Source: a virus. Taken from it: a DNA stretch of 31,334 bases. This document shows, piece by piece, positions 1-7,556 of the stretch. The translations under genes were made by a program, and so were the position numbers. How positions within the stretch are numbered: the first letter of the stretch is position 1; the number at the start of each line of letters is the position of its first letter. A model generated the notes under the pieces. That model did not search any database. It had not been told where the DNA came from and was given only the letters and a program-made list of their open reading frames with translations. The DNA lies in the IMG/VR virus record IMGVR_UViG_3300017951_002381, positions 1 through 31,334 of that record, one strand, 5' to 3'.

Positions 1-26
1 AAATCAGCTCCACAGTACTGCCACAT
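1..26 (-). CDS. 5' end of a gene running off the window
   Basis: The ATG at 26 shares its A with the TAA stop of the zinc-ribbon gene upstream (TAATG coupling). Only eight codons are visible, reading MWQYCGAD. One Cys at position 5 hints at another small Cys-containing protein, but nothing more can be said. The coupling and the unbroken minus-strand gene order make a real gene likely. Its function is unknown. Confidence 0.45.
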
Positions 27-157
27 TAGTCATCCCACTCGTTGGTGGTGATAGACCCACACATAGGACAATGCGTGGGTTTTTCTTCGTTGTCTTCGAT
101 GATAAGTGTTACGACACTGTCACATACACTACACTCCAGTGTATATTCATACTCCAT
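26..157 (-). CDS. small zinc-ribbon protein
   Basis: This 43-aa ORF starts one base after the nrdB stop. A GAGG ribosome-binding site lies 9 nt upstream, inside the end of nrdB. It contains two Cys pairs, CSVC near residue 9 and CPMC near residue 30, the spacing of a zinc ribbon or rubredoxin-like knuckle. No catalytic domain fits in this length. It is probably a metal-binding accessory protein co-expressed with the ribonucleotide reductase, but its role is unknown. The two CxxC pairs and the tight coupling on both sides argue that it is real. Confidence 0.7.
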   Translation of the reverse strand: MEYEYTLECSVCDSVVTLIIEDNEEKPTHCPMCGSITTNEWDD

Positions 158-158
158 T

Positions 159-1118
159 TTATGCTACCTCATCCCAACCCCATTCGCCCTCCATACCGAC
201 GACGGAGTATTCTGTTACTCGTTTTTCGAAGAAGTTGTCGTGGGAAGCTCCGTTGAGCACCCAGTCCAACCAAGGGAGTGGATTATCTTTCTGCCTAAAC
301 TTAGTACGTAGACCAAGCTGTAAAAGGCGACGATCAGCGATATGGCGAATATAGCGCTTAACTTCCTCTTTAGTGAGTCCTTGTACTTCATTTCCCTTGA
401 ACGCCAAATTAATGAACTTGTCTTCGAGATCTACTGCGTTTCTCGCCATAGTATATATCTTAGATTTAAGTTCATCGTTGACAATACGTGGATGCTCTTC
501 ACAGAATGTACGGAACAACTTTGCGTTACCCTGTACGTGTAGAGTTTCGTCACGGATAGACCACTCGACGATTGTGCCCATACCCTTCATCTTACCGAAG
601 CGTTGGAAGTTCAACAACATCACGAACGAAGAGAACAGTGACATACCCTCGTTGAATACTGACTGTGCAAGAGAAAGTGCAAGACCTGTGTGTGTACTAA
701 CGTCACCTTCTTTCATGAAGTCGACTTTGTCTGCCATCTCTTTGTACTCAAGAAACTTGTGATACTCTTCGTCTGGAAGACCAAGCGTGTCATTAAGAAG
801 GGCATACGCACGTTGGTGGACCGCTTCTCTACCTGCAAAGGAGCTAAGCATATTACGCACTTCGTTATTCCTGAACTTGGGGATGAGTAGTTCATGATAG
901 TTCTCACCCACCTGAACGTCCGATTGAGTAAACAACCGCAACACTTGTGTGATGAATTCCTTTTCGTCTCCGGTGAGTTTTGTTTTCCAGTCTTGGACAT
1001 CTTCGCTCAACTCCGCTTCATCTTCGATCCAGTGGACCTCTTCATGCTTCTTAGACAGTTCAACTGCCCACGGATACTTAAATGGTTTGTACGTGGTACT
1101 AAAGTCTAGTAGTGACAT
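159..1118 (-). CDS. nrdB: ribonucleoside-diphosphate reductase, small (beta) subunit
   Basis: This is the 319-aa R2 subunit of class I ribonucleotide reductase. It houses the diiron-tyrosyl cofactor and passes the radical to NrdA to make dNDPs for phage DNA synthesis. Visible metal ligands include E98 and H101 with the radical Tyr Y105 seven residues after E98 (REAVHQRAY), E157 (FNEG), and E191/H194 (RDETLH); D67 in FTQSD is the likely first ligand. The C-terminal tail (EYSVVGMEGEWGWDEVA) holds the Tyr expected for radical transfer and NrdA binding. Its ATG overlaps the iscU stop as TAATG, so nrdB is translationally coupled to the Fe-S scaffold gene. Length and motifs are intact. Confidence 0.97.
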   Translation of the reverse strand: MSLLDFSTTYKPFKYPWAVELSKKHEEVHWIEDEAELSEDVQDWKTKLTGDEKEFITQVLRLFTQSDVQVGENYHELLIPKFRNNEVRNMLSSFAGREAVHQRAYALLNDTLGLPDEEYHKFLEYKEMADKVDFMKEGDVSTHTGLALSLAQSVFNEGMSLFSSFVMLLNFQRFGKMKGMGTIVEWSIRDETLHVQGNAKLFRTFCEEHPRIVNDELKSKIYTMARNAVDLEDKFINLAFKGNEVQGLTKEEVKRYIRHIADRRLLQLGLRTKFRQKDNPLPWLDWVLNGASHDNFFEKRVTEYSVVGMEGEWGWDEVA

Positions 1119-1498
1119 TAATGCTTTTCCTTGTAGTCTTTTATTGCTGCTTTGATTGCGTCCTCCGCAAGTACGGAGCAGTGAATCTTAACCGGTGGTA
1201 GCGCTAACTCTTGGGCGATCTCCGTGTTTTTAATTTTTCCAGCGTCATCAAGATTCTTACCTTTCACCCATTCGGTAAGTAAACTGGACGATGCGATAGC
1301 ACTTCCGCATCCGTATGTTTTAAACCTCGCGTCTTCGATGATGCGCGTTTCATCGTTGACCTTTATCTGTAACTGCATCACATCACCACAGGCAGGCGCG
1401 CCGACCATACCCGTCCCGACATCTTCATCCTCTTTGTCAAACTTACCCACATTGCGTGGGTTCTCATAGTGATCCATTACTTTATCTGAATAAGCCAT
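1118..1498 (-). CDS. iscU: Fe-S cluster assembly scaffold IscU
   Basis: This 126-aa protein has the family's usual length. IscU assembles [2Fe-2S] and [4Fe-4S] clusters from sulfide delivered by IscS and hands them on through HscA/HscB. All key residues are present: C37 and D39 (GAPACGD), C64 (YGCGS), H106 and C107 (KIHCSVL), and the LPPVK chaperone-recognition motif at 100-104. The N-terminus (AYSDKVMDHYENPRNVG) is typical. I chose the ATG at 1498 because it matches the family start; the longer frame adds 12 unrelated residues. A TATAAATA box lies 48 nt upstream inside the methyltransferase gene. No IscS, IscA or HscA is in the window, so it would have to use host partners. Placement between nrdA and nrdB suggests a link to iron cofactor supply (inference). 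Confidence 0.95.
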   Translation of the reverse strand: MAYSDKVMDHYENPRNVGKFDKEDEDVGTGMVGAPACGDVMQLQIKVNDETRIIEDARFKTYGCGSAIASSSLLTEWVKGKNLDDAGKIKNTEIAQELALPPVKIHCSVLAEDAIKAAIKDYKEKH

Positions 1499-1499
1499 A

Positions 1500-2186
1500 T
1501 TAGTCTTCCGGTGTAAAAATGAAATCACCACCAATGGTGCGGTGGTATTTATATTTTAAGGATTCCATCAACATCATTAAACGATATGCGTTTGTAACGC
1601 AATCTGGATTTTTGATGGACACTTCTACTAAGATCGATGGTCTCCACGTTGTAATGGTTTTCAGACCACCCTGTACAACTTCCAATTCGACACCCTCGAC
1701 ATCTATCTTGATGAGATCAACGTTTTGAAAATTAAAACTGTCCAGTGTCTTAACATCGAAAGTGCGACGATCACTTGGTCTGTGAATGTCACGGTTTTTG
1801 TATTTAGACGTGTGTCCTGTCCACTCCTTTGACATGTAAAAAGTTTCTTTACCTTCATGGTCACTCAAACCACATGGGAAAACCTCGACGTTGGTCATCT
1901 CCCTACTTTCTACATTTAGTTTAAGACATTCGCGTATGTCGTCTGATACCTCAAAACTTTTGACCTCTTCAAACTGTCCACTCAGATGTTCAGTCACAAA
2001 ACCATACGCTGCCCCTACATCAATTGCGGTTCTTTGTGGTCCCTTTCTCCCATCCAAGAATCGTTGCAGTTTCCCGCAATAGTTATTGTCGTATGTCTCT
2101 CGTGCTCCTCTAGCAAACAATAAAAATGATTGCGACTTTTCTGTACTTAAAACGTACCAACCTTTCTTTGTGCGCCTCTTGCCCAT
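1500..2186 (-). CDS. FkbM-family SAM-dependent methyltransferase
   Basis: This 228-aa protein carries the class I methyltransferase motif I (AIDVGAAYGFV, residues 54-64) and the hallmark FkbM segment (LIKIDVEGVELEVVQGG, 158-174). FkbM enzymes O-methylate small molecules or sugars; the substrate cannot be read from the sequence. The basic N-terminus (MGKRRTKKGW) is not a signal peptide, so it acts in the cytoplasm. The ribosome-binding site GAGGG overlaps the nrdA stop, so it is co-transcribed with nrdA. It may modify a surface glycan or a phage component (inference). Confidence 0.88.
   Translation of the reverse strand: MGKRRTKKGWYVLSTEKSQSFLLFARGARETYDNNYCGKLQRFLDGRKGPQRTAIDVGAAYGFVTEHLSGQFEEVKSFEVSDDIRECLKLNVESREMTNVEVFPCGLSDHEGKETFYMSKEWTGHTSKYKNRDIHRPSDRRTFDVKTLDSFNFQNVDLIKIDVEGVELEVVQGGLKTITTWRPSILVEVSIKNPDCVTNAYRLMMLMESLKYKYHRTIGGDFIFTPED
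1546..1553 (-). promoter_or_regulatory. candidate T4-type late promoter box upstream of iscU
   Basis: An exact TATAAATA on the minus strand lies inside the 3' part of the methyltransferase gene. By T4 spacing (box at -13 to -6) transcription would start near 1540, giving a leader of about 42 nt before the iscU ATG. Being inside coding sequence weakens the call, but four other exact copies sit in front of genes in this window. Confidence 0.45.
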
Positions 2187-2189
2187 CTT

Positions 2190-4160
2190 CTATCCCTCAC
2201 AAGCACGACACTCCTCTGACTGTTGTGCATTTGAGGCATCCAACTTCATCATGAGATCGTCGTATCCGCCCACGTATTCACCTTCAATGTAAATTTGTGG
2301 GACGGTGGTTACTCTTCTGCCGGTTACTTCCGCGGCGGTTTTACCGATTTCTTCGAGATCGACCTTATCAAAAGGTATACCTCTCAGTTTTAGTTCCTCC
2401 ATCGCCATGGCACAGAAGGGACAATTCTTTTTAGAATAAACTATAGACCGGTTGTCATCTTGCAAGGCGACACGTTCTACTTTCTCTGACACGTTTTCTG
2501 CACGAGACTTTGCCTCTGTGCGTAGATAGTACAAACCCTTTAGACCCTCTTTCCACGCCTTGATGTGCACTCTGTTCACATATGACTTAGGTGCACCTGC
2601 GGGGAAGAATAGGTTGACAGACTGACCTTGACAGATGTAAGGTTGTCGATCTGCGGCATGTTGTACCACCCAGTTCTGGTCAAGTTCTTGTGCGGTCTTA
2701 AATACCGCCTTCTCACCTTCATTCAAGAATGGTAGGTGTTGCACCGATCCTTTCTGAGTGATGATCGATGTCCAAGTTGATTCGTTGTTCTCACCCTTTT
2801 CTTCGAGTAGTTCTTCAAGGTATCTGTTCTTCACAAGAAAAGAACCCGCACGTGTGCGATGCGTATACGCATTCGCCTTATTTGGTTCTATAGAGGGAGA
2901 GGTTGACAGGATAACTCCGCTGGAGGCATTTGGTGCAATCGCCATAAGATGAGAATTCCGTCGACCTGAACCCACGCCGTCTGGGTATTCCCCACGCTCA
3001 ATAGCGAGGAGTTCGGTTTCGGATACGGCTTCGTCGCGGATGTGACTAAACACAACGTCGTTGATTTCGCTTGCCTTATCAGATTCCCATGCAACGGCGT
3101 GTTTTTGGAGAAGTGAGTGGAAACCCATTGCTCCGAGTCCGAGCGATCTTTCTCTTGTTGCACTATACTTTGCTCTTGAGACGGTGTCGGGAGCGTTGTC
3201 AATAAAATACTGCAATACGTTATCAAGCATCCTAATAAGATCCCGCACAATAGTGGTATCTTTCCATTCATCATAATACTCCAGATTAAGTGAGGACAAA
3301 CAACAAACTGCGGTTCGATCTTCACTCGTAGGTAGGTGGATCTCATTACACAAATTTGACCCGTTGATCCGCAACCCCAAATCTTTCAAGGGTTGTGGTA
3401 AGTGTTCGTTTGCGGTATCGATGAAATTTAGATAGGGTTCACCTGTACGGAAACGAACTTCTAGGATTCGTTCCCACAACTTACGTGCATTGATAGACTC
3501 TTTGACCTCTCCATCTTTAGGGTCACGTAAATCAAAGTCTGTGTTATCGATCACTGCCTGCATAAACTCATCGGTGATATTGAGTGCGTTATGAAGGTTC
3601 AATGCCTTTCGTTGCACATCACCTGTAGGGATACGCATATTCAAGAACTCTACGATATCGGGGTGTGACACGTCCATATACGCAGCATACGACCCCTTAC
3701 GTGTCCTACCTTGACGGTAGGCAATCATGTCTGCGTCTACGGTGTGGAGAAAAGGTATTGGACCAGGCGCGACATCTGATACTGTTCTAACGTCGGACCA
3801 ATGTCCACCAACACCGCCGCCATAAACACTAAGCCAACGCAGTTCAGAAGTATGATCAATGAGTCCTTCAAGAGTGTCCGGAACGTAGGTAAGGAAACAT
3901 GAGATAGGCATACCCTTGCCTTGTCCATGCCCGTTCGGAGCATTCGATAACACTGGCGAAGCAAACATAAACCATTTTTTAGAGACGTAATCATAGAGTC
4001 TCTGCGCGAGGTCATCGTCTCCCGCAGACCACGCGATCGACGCACGTCTAAATCCTTCTTGTGGTGATGATTCATATTCGTTGAGGTAAAAGTCTTTTAA
4101 CATCCCGACTGCATAGTCTTGTAAGAGAGAGTCGCGGGATTGATCTAATTTAACAGGCAT
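2190..4160 (-). CDS. nrdA: ribonucleoside-diphosphate reductase large (alpha) subunit fused to glutaredoxin
   Basis: This 656-aa protein reduces ribonucleotides. The core covers about residues 1-560 and has the active-site cysteines C88 (MPISCF) and C286/C287 (TAVCCLS), the N269-x-C271-x-E273 catalytic triad (NLCNE), and the radical-transfer pair in LYYLRT near 545. There is no N-terminal ATP-cone domain, so dATP allosteric shut-off is probably absent. A complete glutaredoxin follows at about 570-640, with a CPFC active site at 580-583 and a TVPQIYI cis-Pro motif. The usual C-terminal redox pair (CRAC, 651-654) comes after it, so the reductant is inserted between core and tail. A consensus sigma70 promoter lies just upstream. 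The gene precedes the methyltransferase, iscU and nrdB in one apparent operon. Confidence 0.96.
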   Translation of the reverse strand: MPVKLDQSRDSLLQDYAVGMLKDFYLNEYESSPQEGFRRASIAWSAGDDDLAQRLYDYVSKKWFMFASPVLSNAPNGHGQGKGMPISCFLTYVPDTLEGLIDHTSELRWLSVYGGGVGGHWSDVRTVSDVAPGPIPFLHTVDADMIAYRQGRTRKGSYAAYMDVSHPDIVEFLNMRIPTGDVQRKALNLHNALNITDEFMQAVIDNTDFDLRDPKDGEVKESINARKLWERILEVRFRTGEPYLNFIDTANEHLPQPLKDLGLRINGSNLCNEIHLPTSEDRTAVCCLSSLNLEYYDEWKDTTIVRDLIRMLDNVLQYFIDNAPDTVSRAKYSATRERSLGLGAMGFHSLLQKHAVAWESDKASEINDVVFSHIRDEAVSETELLAIERGEYPDGVGSGRRNSHLMAIAPNASSGVILSTSPSIEPNKANAYTHRTRAGSFLVKNRYLEELLEEKGENNESTWTSIITQKGSVQHLPFLNEGEKAVFKTAQELDQNWVVQHAADRQPYICQGQSVNLFFPAGAPKSYVNRVHIKAWKEGLKGLYYLRTEAKSRAENVSEKVERVALQDDNRSIVYSKKNCPFCAMAMEELKLRGIPFDKVDLEEIGKTAAEVTGRRVTTVPQIYIEGEYVGGYDDLMMKLDASNAQQSEECRACEG

Positions 4161-4199
4161 AAAAAAATACTCGATTTACAGAGATTGATAACTTCAGAT

Positions 4200-4228
4200 A
4201 TTATACACTATATCTAGTCTTTTGTCAA
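4200..4228 (-). promoter_or_regulatory. consensus sigma70 promoter of the nrdA operon
   Basis: On the minus strand TTGACA (4228-4223) and TATAAT (4205-4200) are separated by exactly 17 nt, a perfect match to the bacterial housekeeping consensus. The -35 box lies in the last codons and stop of the upstream o-spanin-like gene. It points at nrdA, whose ATG is 40 nt below the -10 box. It should be read by unmodified host RNA polymerase. It lacks the inverted repeat found at the four promoters further upstream. Confidence 0.85.
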
Positions 4229-4669
4229 CTGGTCTTCTACAACCTGTTGGTTCTTTTCCAACCAATCCTCTGCATCGGTATCTTCATCGCCCTGTGTCGC
4301 CTTACGGTAATATAGGATGATTTCCTTCTGTTGACGTATGTAACGTCGGATCTCTTGAAGGTTAAAGGCCATATTCTCATATGCCTGTGGTGTTAGACCG
4401 AACAAAACAAAGGTACCACCCTGCATCTTCTCTAGTCTCACAATCTGTTCTTCCATGTTTTTTTCGGTTATGACAAAGAACTCTACGTCTTCTAGAGAAA
4501 TTTCTTGTGGTAAAGGTGGTTGGTAAATTTCGAGTGTCTCATACTCAGTGACCGTCTTGATAATCGGTTCTGGTGCAGTCACCGGTTGTTGAGGTTTAAG
4601 AAACGGTATACTGGTGCACCCTGAAAGGAACACCAACGCGAGTATAATATTAAAGAGTTTCATCTGCAT
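4214..4669 (-). CDS. outer-membrane lipoprotein, probable o-spanin
   Basis: This is a 151-aa lipoprotein. It has a short hydrophobic signal (KLFNIILALVFLSGC) ending in a lipobox, so it should be lipidated on the Cys near residue 18. A Pro-rich linker (PQQPVTAPEP) follows, then a helical C-terminal half (RRYIRQQKEIILYYRK). It overlaps the end of the TM/coiled-coil gene upstream, the order expected of an i-spanin/o-spanin pair that fuses inner and outer membranes at lysis. I chose the ATG at 4669 because a GAGG site lies 6 nt before it; the ATG at 4663 is the alternative. The spanin role is inferred from architecture and order. Confidence 0.7.
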   Translation of the reverse strand: MQMKLFNIILALVFLSGCTSIPFLKPQQPVTAPEPIIKTVTEYETLEIYQPPLPQEISLEDVEFFVITEKNMEEQIVRLEKMQGGTFVLFGLTPQAYENMAFNLQEIRRYIRQQKEIILYYRKATQGDEDTDAEDWLEKNQQVVEDQLTKD

Positions 4670-5075
4670 CTGCAACCTCGCGTGAGTCTTGTTCAATAGA
4701 ACGGAACACCTTTTCCGTACCATTGTTTATTCTAGGTTCGATCAAGCCGGGTTTTACCCGTGCCAATTTAGTGAGATCGTGTCTCTTGAAAATGGAGACA
4801 TATTCGTCTCGTTCTGCGGCGAGAGTGTTTGCTCTCTCTGTGAGTTCTCCGACCGCTTTGAGTTGATTCTGCAAGTTGTTCTCTGCCTTCTCTCGTGCGC
4901 GAGTCTCTTTCTCCAGCGCACTTTCCATTGTGATGACATTTGTTTTGAGAACAGCGTTATTGGATTCTAACTGTGCGATCTCTGTGTTGAGACCATTGAC
5001 AGTGTATTGATGATATGCATATCCACTACCTGCAAGGATTAGGATCAGTGGTAACATTTTGATGAATGCAAACAT
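4650..5075 (-). CDS. inner-membrane coiled-coil protein, probable i-spanin (Rz-like)
   Basis: This 141-aa protein has an N-terminal membrane anchor (about residues 6-24), a long charged heptad region (about 30-95), and a C-terminal segment containing KHDLTKL-like residues (RHDLTKLARVKPGLIEPRIN). A single N-terminal TM plus a periplasmic coiled coil is the architecture of i-spanins. The neighbouring downstream gene encodes a lipoprotein that overlaps its 3' end, as Rz1 does with Rz. The ATG overlaps the preceding stop (TAATG). No endolysin is visible in the window, so the lysis role rests on architecture alone. Confidence 0.7.
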   Translation of the reverse strand: MFAFIKMLPLILILAGSGYAYHQYTVNGLNTEIAQLESNNAVLKTNVITMESALEKETRAREKAENNLQNQLKAVGELTERANTLAAERDEYVSIFKRHDLTKLARVKPGLIEPRINNGTEKVFRSIEQDSREVADADETL

Positions 5076-5377
5076 TATTTAATTTTCCGTACCTGATAGT
5101 TGAAAGGGTCTTGTGTATTTAGTTCAAACGGTTCTCCAGTAACCAGTTTCCCTTTCAATCTTTTGGGACTAATTATCTCGATGTGGCTGAACTCATAAGA
5201 AGTTTTCTTTTGGGGGTCTAACCAAATAATGACCTCCCATTCATTGACAAAGAATTTTATCCAGAACCAGACAAAGGGTTTAGCAATCCAACGTCCCAGC
5301 GAGGATACAGTTGTTGATAAAATTTGACCAATTTTCTTCAATTTCTTCACGCTCCTTATAGGATCGGTAGAGTGCAT
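5075..5377 (-). CDS. small membrane-associated protein of unknown function
   Basis: A frame of up to 100 aa. It has a basic N-terminus, an aromatic hydrophobic segment (GRWIAKPFVWFWIKFFVNEW, about residues 28-47) that could lie in or along a membrane, and a beta-rich hydrophilic C-terminus ending NYQVRKIK. The start is uncertain. The ATG at 5377 has no ribosome-binding site and overlaps the upstream lipoprotein gene by 98 nt. A strong AAGGAG lies 10 nt before a TTG at 5341 and immediately before a GTG at 5350, so the protein may begin there with about 88-91 aa. It sits between a lipoprotein and the spanin-like pair, so a part in lysis or envelope function is possible. Confidence 0.6.
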   Translation of the reverse strand: MHSTDPIRSVKKLKKIGQILSTTVSSLGRWIAKPFVWFWIKFFVNEWEVIIWLDPQKKTSYEFSHIEIISPKRLKGKLVTGEPFELNTQDPFNYQVRKIK

Positions 5378-5570
5378 CTTTCATACTATCTGGTGATTGA
5401 TGATACTCTTTCCATTCCTCTGGTGTCATAAATTTTTTCGCGGGATATGATACTCCCAATTCCAACGAGTAATACAACTGCCCCGTTACTAAATCTTCAT
5501 GTGACTCAAGATTCGGCGATACTGCAACACAACCGGACAGTAACAACAAGACCGGTAGTAAACGAATCAT
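5280..5570 (-). CDS. lipoprotein of unknown function
   Basis: This 96-aa protein starts with a signal sequence and lipobox (MIRLLPVLLLLSGC), giving a lipidated Cys at residue 14. The mature part is hydrophilic, with an acidic helical stretch (YRSYKEREEIEENW) and a second Cys at the C-terminus (LDC). The ATG overlaps the upstream stop as ATGA. It is the first of four consecutive envelope-associated genes that include the spanin-like pair, so a lysis or envelope role is plausible. No family is recognised. Confidence 0.75.
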   Translation of the reverse strand: MIRLLPVLLLLSGCVAVSPNLESHEDLVTGQLYYSLELGVSYPAKKFMTPEEWKEYHQSPDSMKDALYRSYKEREEIEENWSNFINNCILAGTLDC

Positions 5571-5734
5571 GGTACTAACTTTTTTCTCTTACCTAAAATT
5601 TCAACATAATGACGTGTCAAGATCTTTGGTCGACGTTTCTTTTTCGTCGGACCCATGTTCTTGGTGTCTGCGGGAATACCTGCGTCCGCTGCGGTCATCA
5701 TCTCTTCATCAAACATCTGTTTGAACGTCTTCAT
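5567..5734 (-). CDS. small basic protein with a capsid-targeting-like N-terminus
   Basis: This 55-aa ORF is coupled to its neighbours by ATGA overlaps at both ends, good evidence that it is translated. It begins MKTFKQMFDEE, close to the MK[TK]FK...E start shared by three proteins in the virion-protein block and to the T4 internal-protein capsid-targeting sequence (MKTYQEFIAE). The remainder is strongly basic (PTKKKRRPKILTRH). A small packaged DNA-binding internal protein is a reasonable guess; no family is recognised. Confidence 0.7.
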   Translation of the reverse strand: MKTFKQMFDEEMMTAADAGIPADTKNMGPTKKKRRPKILTRHYVEILGKRKKLVP

Positions 5735-6318
5735 CGGTAAATCTCTCCAAGTGTGACATACAAGGGTTGTCCTGTATTTATGTGTTCGACCACGTACATC
5801 TTGAACCCAAGGAAAACTTCTACTGGGTAACAGTCCTCTTTGACTCTGATCGTATCATTCTTGCTTGCAATGTCTTGACATTGAATTATGTCGAGTTTGT
5901 CTTCTCGCAATCGATACACGCCAGGCGCGAGTTGTTCTTCATCTAAAAGATACCATGCGGTTTGTTCTTTGATGAGATCCTTCTGGTCGACTCCGGACTG
6001 TCTCAGTATCTTGTCTACAGATACCGGCGACAGATCGTATTTCTCTTTCAAAAGAAAAAGTGCGGCAGCATAAGATGCAAGACGACTCTTCCCGCCCGGC
6101 AACTTCTCTAGCATTCGTTTTACGTTGAACACCAGTCTCATAAAAGTACTGTACGCATCCTTCTCTTCGCTTGATTCTATTTTCTTGCTTCTGACTCGTT
6201 TCCCGTCTTTGTCAATGATCCCTAGTTTAAATGCATCGGTTTCATCGAAGGGAGTTGTCAACATCTTCACAAATCTGAAAGTGTAAAAAAGATCGCCTGC
6301 GCGGCTTGCTAATGACAT
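5731..6318 (-). CDS. hypothetical T4-like marine phage protein
   Basis: This 195-aa soluble protein starts MSLASRAGDLFYTFRFVKML. It has a helical middle with FKLGIIDKDGK and KLPGGKSRLASYAAALFLLKEK, and a beta-rich C-terminus. From memory, similar proteins occur next to the 123-aa protein upstream in many T4-like marine phages, without a firm function; I could not check this by search. The start TAATG overlaps the upstream stop. A structural or assembly role is possible but not shown. Confidence 0.8.
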   Translation of the reverse strand: MSLASRAGDLFYTFRFVKMLTTPFDETDAFKLGIIDKDGKRVRSKKIESSEEKDAYSTFMRLVFNVKRMLEKLPGGKSRLASYAAALFLLKEKYDLSPVSVDKILRQSGVDQKDLIKEQTAWYLLDEEQLAPGVYRLREDKLDIIQCQDIASKNDTIRVKEDCYPVEVFLGFKMYVVEHINTGQPLYVTLGEIYR

Positions 6319-6689
6319 TAAATTTTCCTCAGCTCTGCTACTATGTCGTTATCCATTGGTATACTAGCATATTTAGTATTTTCGATAAGTTGAAGATAGA
6401 TCAAAAAGGGTTTAATTATCTGCCAATCTTCCGAATCGGGTATTTTGAACTCCAGCATTTTTAGACCCGGCTCGATCCCAAAACAGTTGAAGATAACAAC
6501 AAGGTGATTGAGTAGTAAATTGACCGGTGGGTTACCATTATCGCGATATCGGGTAATGAGTCTCTTTATGTACTTAAACCGTCTCAGATCCTCGTAGAAT
6601 TCGTCTGCGTCGACGCAACGAGGGTTATAGTAGTTACGGATAGCAAAGAGTTCGAAATTGCTTTCACGGAGTTCATCAAACAACTGCAT
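6318..6689 (-). CDS. hypothetical T4-like marine phage protein
   Basis: This 123-aa protein starts MQLFDELRESNFELFAIRNY and contains YNPRCVDADEFYEDLRRFKYIKRL in its first half. The second half has a hydrophobic core (LLLNHLVVIFNCFG) without a clear TM. From memory it resembles a widespread small protein of T4-like marine phages, usually paired with the 195-aa protein that follows. The ATG at 6689 has only a weak GGA upstream; a partial late-type box (CTAAATAC) lies about 30 nt before it. Function unknown. Confidence 0.8.
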   Translation of the reverse strand: MQLFDELRESNFELFAIRNYYNPRCVDADEFYEDLRRFKYIKRLITRYRDNGNPPVNLLLNHLVVIFNCFGIEPGLKMLEFKIPDSEDWQIIKPFLIYLQLIENTKYASIPMDNDIVAELRKI

Positions 6690-6725
6690 ACAAATAGTCC
6701 AAATAAAAATCTTACAGGTATTTAG

Positions 6726-7127
6726 TTAGAACGCAACCTTCCAACTGACACCTATAGAATCATTATGTATTATCGCACCGACACGACCCATAGTCAATCC
6801 AAGTGTGACGGTGTTCGTTTCGTCCGGTTCATAGTGACCGATTGCCCAATACATACCGCCACTGATCAATAGATTAATCGCAATGGACTTGTCTCTGTGT
6901 GCACTTGGTCCATACAACCACTTGTTCGCCTCAGTATATCCATTCCTGAGACCGACCCTAGTTTGTCTGTGGTCTATGTATGCCGCAGTATTGTACGCAA
7001 GAAACAACCGTCTCTCCGCTGGTGTCCACTCATCAAAGTGTCGGAACTCCGCATAAGCGGGTTCGGCACTAAGAATCAGAAAGAGGATTATCGAGAGATT
7101 TCTGAAGAGTTTCGCGTAGGTCTTCAT
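6726..7127 (-). CDS. secreted or membrane protein with signal peptide
   Basis: This 133-aa protein has a clear Sec signal peptide (hydrophobic core FLILSAEPAYA, cleavage near residue 26). The mature part is aromatic-rich (EFRHFDEWTPAERRLFLAYN, then YIDHRQTR) and has one or two later hydrophobic stretches (INLLISGGMYWAIG and a Gly-rich C-terminus). Export to the periplasm or outer membrane is likely. The start overlaps the upstream gene by 59 nt but has a strong GGAGG 7 nt before it. No function is recognised; it is the last of several exported proteins in this region. Confidence 0.75.
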   Translation of the reverse strand: MKTYAKLFRNLSIILFLILSAEPAYAEFRHFDEWTPAERRLFLAYNTAAYIDHRQTRVGLRNGYTEANKWLYGPSAHRDKSIAINLLISGGMYWAIGHYEPDETNTVTLGLTMGRVGAIIHNDSIGVSWKVAF

Positions 7128-7551
7128 CCAAGTCCTCCATCTTTTGATCGATTCGGTTTTCTACCTCACGAAGTGTATCGCGAACATCTTTCTCCGACTC
7201 TCTAGTCAAAGTGGCCATATCTCGCAGACGTTCATCAATATCGTCTTGAATGTCCTTGACTCGTGTACTGGTCTTGTCAGTGACTCGTTCGACACGATCG
7301 ATGTCTGCTCTCAGACTACCTTTGATGTCTCGTGTGAACTCGATCGCTTCGTCTAGTTTTGTTTCTATAACAGCGTTACGTGCTTCGATCGCACCTACGT
7401 CGATGTTCTGAACGACTTCCCGCATGTCCATGTAATCCTTGTAAAACTCAAAACCTGCCCATGATGCACCACCCAAGGTAGACAATGCAGTGAAAACAAT
7501 CGCAGCCTTACCACCCTTGAATGTCATTCCTGCAAATTCAAACTCTGCCAT
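7069..7551 (-). CDS. membrane-anchored coiled-coil protein
   Basis: This 160-aa protein has an N-terminal segment MAEFEFAGMTFKGGKAAIVF, a TM helix at about residues 16-36, then an unbroken acidic/basic coiled coil to the C-terminus (for example RADIDRVERV and DDIDERLRD). The layout recalls i-spanins and other phage membrane proteins that span the periplasm. From memory, proteins starting with this motif are common in T4-like marine phages, without known function. An AGG site lies 8 nt upstream. It forms a pair with the membrane protein immediately upstream. Confidence 0.75.
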   Translation of the reverse strand: MAEFEFAGMTFKGGKAAIVFTALSTLGGASWAGFEFYKDYMDMREVVQNIDVGAIEARNAVIETKLDEAIEFTRDIKGSLRADIDRVERVTDKTSTRVKDIQDDIDERLRDMATLTRESEKDVRDTLREVENRIDQKMEDLDEDLRETLQKSLDNPLSDS

Positions 7552-7556
7552 TTACT

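Noticed and set aside
2888-3346. 152-aa minus-strand frame inside nrdA
   Set aside because: It runs in another frame within the conserved ribonucleotide reductase core, whose motifs are intact throughout.
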